A stretch of DNA of 64,000 bases, taken from Pantoea sp. (GTDB taxonomy: Bacteria > Pseudomonadota > Gammaproteobacteria > Enterobacterales > Enterobacteriaceae). Location: the NCBI RefSeq assembly GCF_028283705.1, contig NZ_JAPWKD010000032.1, positions 1 through 64,000 of the forward strand. Direction: 5' to 3'. Both the position numbers and the translations under genes were made by a program. Under the pieces are notes generated by a model. It made no database searches, had not been told where the DNA came from, and was given only the letters and a program-made list of their open reading frames with translations. This document shows, one piece after another, positions 59,030-64,000 of the stretch (position 1 is its first letter; every line of letters begins with the position of its first letter).

Positions 59030-60791
59030 GACTCGCTCCTTCGGTGATCTCATCCTCGTCCAGCGCTGCTTCCAGCTGTTGGTAACGGTACATATCGCGA
59101 TACCAGCCGTTTTGTGCCGCCAGCTCATCGTGATCGCCGCGCTGTGCCACCATGCCCTGCTGCAGCACCAGAATTTCGCTGGCTTCCGTCAGTGCCGACA
59201 AACGATGGGCACTGATAATCAGGGTTCGCCCCTGACCCCACTGTCGCAGGTTGTGCAGGATATCGTGTTCGGTGCGCCCATCCACGGCAGACAGCGCATC
59301 ATCCAGAATCAGGATCTCGGCATTCAGCAACAGCGCACGCGCAATGGCAATCCTCTGCTTCTGTCCCCCCGACAACATGACACCACGTTCACCCACTTCA
59401 GTCTCATAACCCTGCGGTAAGCGCAGGATATCCTCGTGGACACAGGCCATTTTCGCCACGCGTTCAATCTCATGCTGGCTGGCATTAGGTCGCCCCAGCG
59501 CAAGGTTATTGGCTACGGTGTCAGAAAACAGGAAAGGCGTCTGGCTGACCACCGCCAGACGGCTGCGCCAGCTATCGATACGCAGCTGCGGCAACGGTAT
59601 GTTGTGATAACGAATGTCGCCCTGCTCAAGGTCAAAGTGGCGCTGAATCAGACTCAGTAACGTACTTTTACCACATCCGGTCGGCCCGCATAGTCCCAGC
59701 ATCTGACCGGGCTTGAGCTGAAAATTGACATGGCTGAGTGCTACACCGGCCGTGGCCGGATAACGGAATTCGCGAATCGCCACCTGCAAATTCCCCGCTT
59801 CCGGTGGCAGAACCGTCTGACCATCTTCAACCGCCGGTGCTTCTGCCAGCAGCGCGCGGATACGACTCCAGGCGGCGCTGCCGCGCTCGACAATATTGAA
59901 CATCCACGCCAACGCCAGCATCGGCCAAATCATCAGGCCGAGATACATGACAAAACTGGTGAGCTGTCCCAGCGTCAGGCTGCCGTGCCACACCATCCAG
60001 CTACCGCCACCAATCGCCAGCAGGTTTGATAAACCAATGGCGATATAAATGGTGGGATCAAAACGCGCATCCACCCGCGCCACCCGCAAATTTTTCTCAC
60101 CGGTATCGCGTGCGATAGCAGCAAACTGCTGCGACTGATGATCTTCCAGACCAAAGGCTTTGATCATACGAATGCTGGTCAGGCTTTCCTGAGTTTGATC
60201 GTTCAGGCTGGAGAACGCTGCCTGGGCGAGTTTGAAGCGATTGTGCAGCTGGTTACCGTAACGATGGATAATCACCGCCATCATCGGCATTGGCACCAGC
60301 GCCAGTAAGGTAAGCTGCCAGCTGATTTGCACGCTCATCACCACCAGCACCATACAGCCCATCACCAGCGAATCCACCAGTGTCAGCACCCCTTCCCCGG
60401 CGGCGAACACCACGCGATCGACATCGTTGGTGGCGCGGGCAATCAAATCACCGGTACGGTGGCGCAGATAAAATGCCGGATGCTGGCGACTCAGCTGACG
60501 ATAAAAATCCTCACGCAGTTTCACCGCCAATTGGTACGAGGCACCAAAAAGCAACACGCGCCAGACATAGCGCAGCAGATAGACGATAACGGCGGTAATC
60601 AGCATCACGCCGATCCACATCATCAGCCGTCCGGTGCTTAAGGTATGTTGGGTGACGCCATCCACAATCACCCCCACCAGATGCGGTGGCAGTAATTGCA
60701 GAAGCGCAATAATGATTAGCAAAGTGACTGCGCCCAGATATCGCCGCCACTCACGCAGAAAATACCAACTCAACTGGCTGAATAATCGCAC
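59022..60791 (-). CDS. mdlA: ABC exporter half-transporter MdlA
   Basis: 589 residues (590 in E. coli), six membrane helices then an ATPase. Walker A is GPTGCGKST and the signature is [16 protein letters not shown]. Walker B is [12 protein letters not shown], with Asp in place of the catalytic Glu. With MdlB's complete Walker B and altered signature this makes a heterodimer with one degenerate ATP site, typical of asymmetric exporters. It lies 24 nt downstream of the Lrp-type regulator gene. Confidence 0.95.
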   Translation of the reverse strand: MRLFSQLSWYFLREWRRYLGAVTLLIIIALLQLLPPHLVGVIVDGVTQHTLSTGRLMMWIGVMLITAVIVYLLRYVWRVLLFGASYQLAVKLREDFYRQLSRQHPAFYLRHRTGDLIARATNDVDRVVFAAGEGVLTLVDSLVMGCMVLVVMSVQISWQLTLLALVPMPMMAVIIHRYGNQLHNRFKLAQAAFSSLNDQTQESLTSIRMIKAFGLEDHQSQQFAAIARDTGEKNLRVARVDARFDPTIYIAIGLSNLLAIGGGSWMVWHGSLTLGQLTSFVMYLGLMIWPMLALAWMFNIVERGSAAWSRIRALLAEAPAVEDGQTVLPPEAGNLQVAIREFRYPATAGVALSHVNFQLKPGQMLGLCGPTGCGKSTLLSLIQRHFDLEQGDIRYHNIPLPQLRIDSWRSRLAVVSQTPFLFSDTVANNLALGRPNASQHEIERVAKMACVHEDILRLPQGYETEVGERGVMLSGGQKQRIAIARALLLNAEILILDDALSAVDGRTEHDILHNLRQWGQGRTLIISAHRLSALTEASEILVLQQGMVAQRGDHDELAAQNGWYRDMYRYQQLEAALDEDEITEGASRG

Positions 60792-60815
60792 AAGACTGTC
60801 TCTTTCTTTACCCGT

Positions 60816-61277
60816 TCAGGGTGCCACCGGCAATGCGGTTGTGTATTTAATCTCTTCCATGGCGAAGCTGGAGGTCACATCAATCAGGCCCGGTACGCCA
60901 TTCACCAGCCGCTTATAAAAACCATCATAACTTTTCATATCCGCGACCTGAATCCGCAGCAGATAGTCGTATTCCCCGGCCATACGATAGAACGCCATCA
61001 CTTCCGGCATCTGCTGGACGACGCTGACAAATTGCTGGTACCAGTCACTGCTGTGTTGCTGGGTTTTGACAAACATAAACGCCGTCAGTGCCAGGCCGAT
61101 TTTTTCCCCGTCCAGCAACGCAACGCGCGCACGAATAATGCCATCATCTTCCAGTTTTTTCAGGCGTTTCCAGCACGGTGTAGTGGTGAGATTGACCGCA
61201 TCCGCCAGCGCCTGTAGCGACAGGGTGCAGTCCTGCTGCAATAATGCCAGCAGTTTACGGTCAGTTTTATCTAGCAT
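60816..61277 (-). CDS. decR: Lrp/AsnC-type cysteine-responsive regulator (CcdR/DecR)
   Basis: 153 residues, close to E. coli DecR (YbaO). The N-terminal helix-turn-helix ([24 protein letters not shown]) carries a Cys that is unusual for Lrp proteins. A C-terminal RAM ligand domain follows ([17 protein letters not shown]). In Pantoea ananatis the equivalent CcdR activates a cysteine desulfhydrase in response to cysteine. Here the divergent gene is of exactly that enzyme type. Confidence 0.94.
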   Translation of the reverse strand: MLDKTDRKLLALLQQDCTLSLQALADAVNLTTTPCWKRLKKLEDDGIIRARVALLDGEKIGLALTAFMFVKTQQHSSDWYQQFVSVVQQMPEVMAFYRMAGEYDYLLRIQVADMKSYDGFYKRLVNGVPGLIDVTSSFAMEEIKYTTALPVAP

Positions 61278-61289
61278 TTACCTCTCCGG

Positions 61290-61304
61290 GAGAAAATTTT
61301 TCTC
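61290..61304. promoter_or_regulatory. Candidate CcdR/DecR operator
   Basis: GAGAAAATTTTTCTC is a 15-bp palindrome centred on one base, AT-rich in the middle as in Lrp-family sites. It lies in the gap between the divergent regulator and ccdA, 12 bases ahead of the regulator start. Confidence 0.55.
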
Positions 61305-61392
61305 TCATCGGGCCATTATACCCGGATTAAAGCAACCTCTTTTTCCTGCCAGTGCCTTACACTGTGGCCATTCAATTTTGCGGAAACACAGC

Positions 61393-62427
61393 ATGCAAAC
61401 GCCCTGGATTCGTCACGCTATCAACGAAATTAACGCTGATATTCAGCGTTCTGCTGATACACACCTGATTCGCTTTACGCTGGATGATTTCCCCGGCATT
61501 CGTTTCTATCTGAAAGATGAAAGCACCCATCCCAGCGGCAGCCTGAAGCATCGTCTGGCACGGTCGCTGTTTCTGTATGGTCTGGCGAATGGCTGGATCC
61601 GCAAAGGGACACCCATTATAGAAGCCTCCTCCGGCAGTACGGCGGTATCGGAAGCCTATTTTGCCCGTCTGCTGGGGCTGCCGTTTATCGCGGTGATGCC
61701 TGCCAGTACCGCCAAACGTAAAATTGAGCAGATCCGCTTTTATGGCGGCGAATGTCACTTCGTCAGCGACCCCTGCCAGCTTTACAGCGAGTCAGAGCGC
61801 CTGGCGCGTGAACTGAATGGCCATTTTATGGACCAGTTCACCTACGCTGAACGTGCTACGGACTGGCGGGGTAATAACAATATTGCCGAAAGTATTTTCC
61901 GCCAGATGGCGCATGAACCTTTCCCGGTGCCGCATACCTTGATCATGAGTGCTGGCACCGGCGGTACTTCCGCTACCCTGGGACGTTATATTCGCTATCA
62001 GGGTTTTGACACCCGGCTGCTGGTGGTCGATCCACAGCATTCGGTTTTTTTTGATTACTGGCATAGCCGTGATAACCAGCTGCGCAGCGAACGTGGCAGC
62101 ATGGTTGAAGGCATTGGCCGCCCACGCGTTGAACCCTCGTTCATGCCGGATGTCATTGATGAAATGATGAAAGTGCCGGACGTCGCAACCATTGCAGCGA
62201 TGCTGAAACTGGAGCAGATTTTAGGACGCCGACCGGGAGCTTCCACTGGCACTAACTTCTGGGGCATGATGCAGGTGGCGAAGCGTATGCGGGCCCAGGG
62301 GGAGCAAGGGTCACTGGTGACCATTTTATGCGACAGTGGCGAGCGTTATCCGGATACCTATTACGATCCCCAATGGGTGGCTGATCACATTGGCGATATC
62401 GCGCCGTGGGTGCGTGAACTGCAATAA
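61393..62427 (+). CDS. ccdA: PLP-dependent cysteine desulfhydrase (CcdA-like, cysteine synthase fold)
   Basis: A fold-type II PLP enzyme of 344 residues from ATG 61393. The PLP Lys is about K52 (HPSGSLKHRLA), the substrate loop is EASSGSTAVSEA, and the phosphate-binding loop is SAGTGGTSATLG. Family members cut L-cysteine to sulfide, pyruvate and ammonia. Synteny with the Lrp-type regulator suggests the cysteine-inducible detoxification system known from P. ananatis. E. coli lacks this gene here. An upstream frame from 61066 is antisense to decR. Confidence 0.85.
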   Translation: MQTPWIRHAINEINADIQRSADTHLIRFTLDDFPGIRFYLKDESTHPSGSLKHRLARSLFLYGLANGWIRKGTPIIEASSGSTAVSEAYFARLLGLPFIAVMPASTAKRKIEQIRFYGGECHFVSDPCQLYSESERLARELNGHFMDQFTYAERATDWRGNNNIAESIFRQMAHEPFPVPHTLIMSAGTGGTSATLGRYIRYQGFDTRLLVVDPQHSVFFDYWHSRDNQLRSERGSMVEGIGRPRVEPSFMPDVIDEMMKVPDVATIAAMLKLEQILGRRPGASTGTNFWGMMQVAKRMRAQGEQGSLVTILCDSGERYPDTYYDPQWVADHIGDIAPWVRELQ

Positions 62428-62452
62428 AAAACCGGACATCCTGTCCGGTTCA
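62428..62452. terminator. Terminator between ccdA and cof
   Basis: AACCGGACA-TCC-TGTCCGGTT with an A-rich run ahead, in the 34-base gap between convergent genes. Confidence 0.88.
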
Positions 62453-62461
62453 CTGCAAACC

Positions 62462-63286
62462 TCAGCATTCGGGGGAATAATCGAGGTGTGGTGTGGTCAT
62501 CCAGTGATTTAAATAGTGAGACACCGCCTGTGTCTCGCAATGGCCAATAACCGGTAAATGGGGCAACACCGCTTTCAATTGATGCATGGCGTTGCCCATA
62601 ATGAAGCCGTTACCTACCTGCTCCAGCATTTCGCGATCGTTCATGGCATCGCCAAACGCCATGCAATCCGCTAACGACAGTGAAAGGTGCTGGCACAGCC
62701 ATGTCAGCGCAGCACCCTTGTGGCAACCCAACGGCAGTACTTCCAGACAATCCCAGGCAGAAAAACAAATATTCGCACGTTCGCCCAGCGCTTCACGCAG
62801 TTCGATTTCCAGGGCACGCAGTGTTTCATGCGGGGCAATAAAGCAGATTTTGGTCACTTCATGAGCTGACATTTTCTTCAGGTCACGCAGCTGATACTGG
62901 AAACCACTCATCACATGCGCTTCGCGTACAAAGGGCAACGGTTTGTCGGTAAACCAGCCTTCATCATTAAATACATGGATAGACGCGGGAGTTTGCCAGT
63001 GGCGATGAAGCACCTCTTCGGCGATCGATGGCGGCAAATCGCAGCCAAATAACAGGTTGCCATCCAGATCGTGCACGCGCGTGCCATTCCCGGTAATCAG
63101 CCATGCAGGCAGCGTAATCAGCTCCTTCACCACCGGTTGCATATCCAGCAAATGACGTCCGGTGGCAAAGGTCAGCGTGACGTCACGATGGTGTAAGGCG
63201 TGCAGACTGGCGAGCGTTTCTTTGCCTAAGCGATGTGTTGGCAGCAACAGCGTGCCATCCATATCAAATGCCGCGAGGCGGACCAT
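62462..63286 (-). CDS. cof: HAD phosphatase Cof (HMP-PP phosphatase)
   Basis: 274 residues (272 in E. coli), HAD superfamily with a Cof-type cap. Motif I is FDMDGTLL (nucleophile Asp8), motif [11 protein letters not shown], and motif [17 protein letters not shown]; the Lys of motif III is in [11 protein letters not shown]. coli Cof hydrolyses the thiamin precursor HMP-PP and several sugar phosphates. Confidence 0.95.
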   Translation of the reverse strand: MVRLAAFDMDGTLLLPTHRLGKETLASLHALHHRDVTLTFATGRHLLDMQPVVKELITLPAWLITGNGTRVHDLDGNLLFGCDLPPSIAEEVLHRHWQTPASIHVFNDEGWFTDKPLPFVREAHVMSGFQYQLRDLKKMSAHEVTKICFIAPHETLRALEIELREALGERANICFSAWDCLEVLPLGCHKGAALTWLCQHLSLSLADCMAFGDAMNDREMLEQVGNGFIMGNAMHQLKAVLPHLPVIGHCETQAVSHYLNHWMTTPHLDYSPEC

Positions 63287-63379
63287 GCGAGTTCTCCTGT
63301 CGGTTAGAGACCTTTACTATCGCCTGGTAATTACGGAACTAATAGTGAATACTTTTAGAAAACTGTTCCGGGTTTAGAT

Positions 63380-64000
63380 ATGCGCCAGCTTAATCGGGTC
63401 AATCAATTTCAGCGTCTCTGGCAACTTAGCCAGGGTGAAACGCAGCATCTGAGTGTCGCGACGATGGCACAGCACTGTTTTTGCAGTGAACGCCATATCC
63501 GCACCCTGTTACGGCAATGGCAGGAGGCCGACTGGCTGCGCTGGCAGGGCACTGCGGGACGCGGTAAACAGGGAACTCTGACCTTTCTCACCACCCCGGA
63601 TCAGCTACGCCAGCAACTTTTGCAGCAGCAACTTGCGGCAGGGGAAGCAACGCAGGCATTGCAGGTGCTGGATGTGCAACCGGAGCATTTGCTAACGATG
63701 CTGCGCCCATTGATGGGTGGACAATGGCTCAATCAGGCCCCGGTACTGCGTATTCCTTACTATCGGCCCCTCGAAGCGCTGCTGCCGCTGCATCTGACCG
63801 GGCGCGCCGAACAACACCTCGCCCGTCAGATCTTTTCCGGGCTGACGCGCTTTCGGGACAATAATGTTGAAGGCGACTTAGCCCATCACTGGCAGCATGA
63901 TGAAAGTGGCTGCGACTGGTTTTTCTGGCTGCGCCCGCAGCTCAGCTGGCATAACGATGAACCGCTGTATGCCACGCAACTGGTCACGCAGTTACACAAG
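63380..64000 (+). CDS. ybaE: SgrR/YbaE-like transcriptional regulator, partial (runs off the right edge)
   Basis: 207 codons open to the window end. The N-terminus has a winged helix (LSVATMAQHCFCSERHIRTL, LRWQGTAGRGKQGTLTFLT), the SgrR_N pattern. It then begins a solute-binding-protein-like domain (LRIPYYRPLEALLPLHLTGR). E. coli has ybaE next to cof at this spot. SgrR itself responds to sugar-phosphate stress; the YbaE ligand is unknown. The C-terminus is not in the window. Confidence 0.85.
   Translation, partial: MRQLNRVNQFQRLWQLSQGETQHLSVATMAQHCFCSERHIRTLLRQWQEADWLRWQGTAGRGKQGTLTFLTTPDQLRQQLLQQQLAAGEATQALQVLDVQPEHLLTMLRPLMGGQWLNQAPVLRIPYYRPLEALLPLHLTGRAEQHLARQIFSGLTRFRDNNVEGDLAHHWQHDESGCDWFFWLRPQLSWHNDEPLYATQLVTQLHK

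Overview
The window is a chromosomal segment of an enterobacterium. Gene content and order follow the E. coli K-12 12-to-10-minute region (folD to cof/ybaE) almost gene for gene. A cysteine-responsive ccdR/decR-ccdA pair lies next to mdlAB, and mscK and aes are missing from their E. coli positions. Both points suggest Erwiniaceae, with Pantoea or a close relative as the best guess. This is an inference from layout and protein similarity, not a measured identification.

Positions 1-3640 are the end of an integrative island at a tRNA-Arg(TCT) gene, the argU position that carries prophage DLP12 in E. coli K-12. The tRNA is followed by a P4-type tyrosine integrase, then by a decayed antiphage (CBASS-like) operon. 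The operon consists of a cGAS/DncV-like nucleotidyltransferase split by a one-base frameshift, and fragments that look like the E2/E1 (Cap2) partner, broken by two frameshifts and a stop.

Positions 3641-7155 hold a second accessory patch. A two-gene unit, a TPR/ATP-grasp ligase (with an N-terminal frameshift) and a SerC-like aminotransferase, sits between an intact DUF1198 (YicN-like) gene and an internally deleted relic of the same gene. This looks like a small amide- or peptide-forming pathway of unknown product.

Positions 7321-64000 are core chromosome: folD-ybcJ, cysS, ppiB-lpxH, purEK (PurR box), ybbPA/tesA/ybbO/cnoX/qmcA-ybbJ, cueR/copA (CueR operator), ybaP, ybaK, a LysR/PACE efflux pair, ushA, fsr, ybaL, gsk, hemH, adk, an unrecognised 296-aa gene with a divergent LysR gene, htpG (sigma-32 promoter), recR-ybaB-dnaX (with the frameshift signal for gamma), apt, ybaN, priC, a GlsB-type membrane protein, rsmS, and acrR/acrAB (AcrR operator). 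These are followed by a zinc-starvation cluster with two Zur boxes (rpmE2-rpmJ2 and a zinc/manganese-type ABC operon with a 34-aa leader protein), an unknown 117-aa gene, tomB-hha, 4.5S RNA, atl, ybaY, tesB, glnK-amtB (sigma-54 promoter and NtrC site), mdlAB, ccdR/ccdA, cof and the start of a ybaE/sgrR-like gene.

Several groups work together: PurEK in purine synthesis; CueR/CopA in copper export; AcrR/AcrAB in drug efflux; the Zur genes in zinc sparing and uptake; GlnK/AmtB in ammonium uptake; CcdR/CcdA in cysteine detoxification. Disrupted reading frames are confined to the two accessory patches, which argues for gene decay there rather than general sequence error. I saw no CRISPR array and no insertion sequence.
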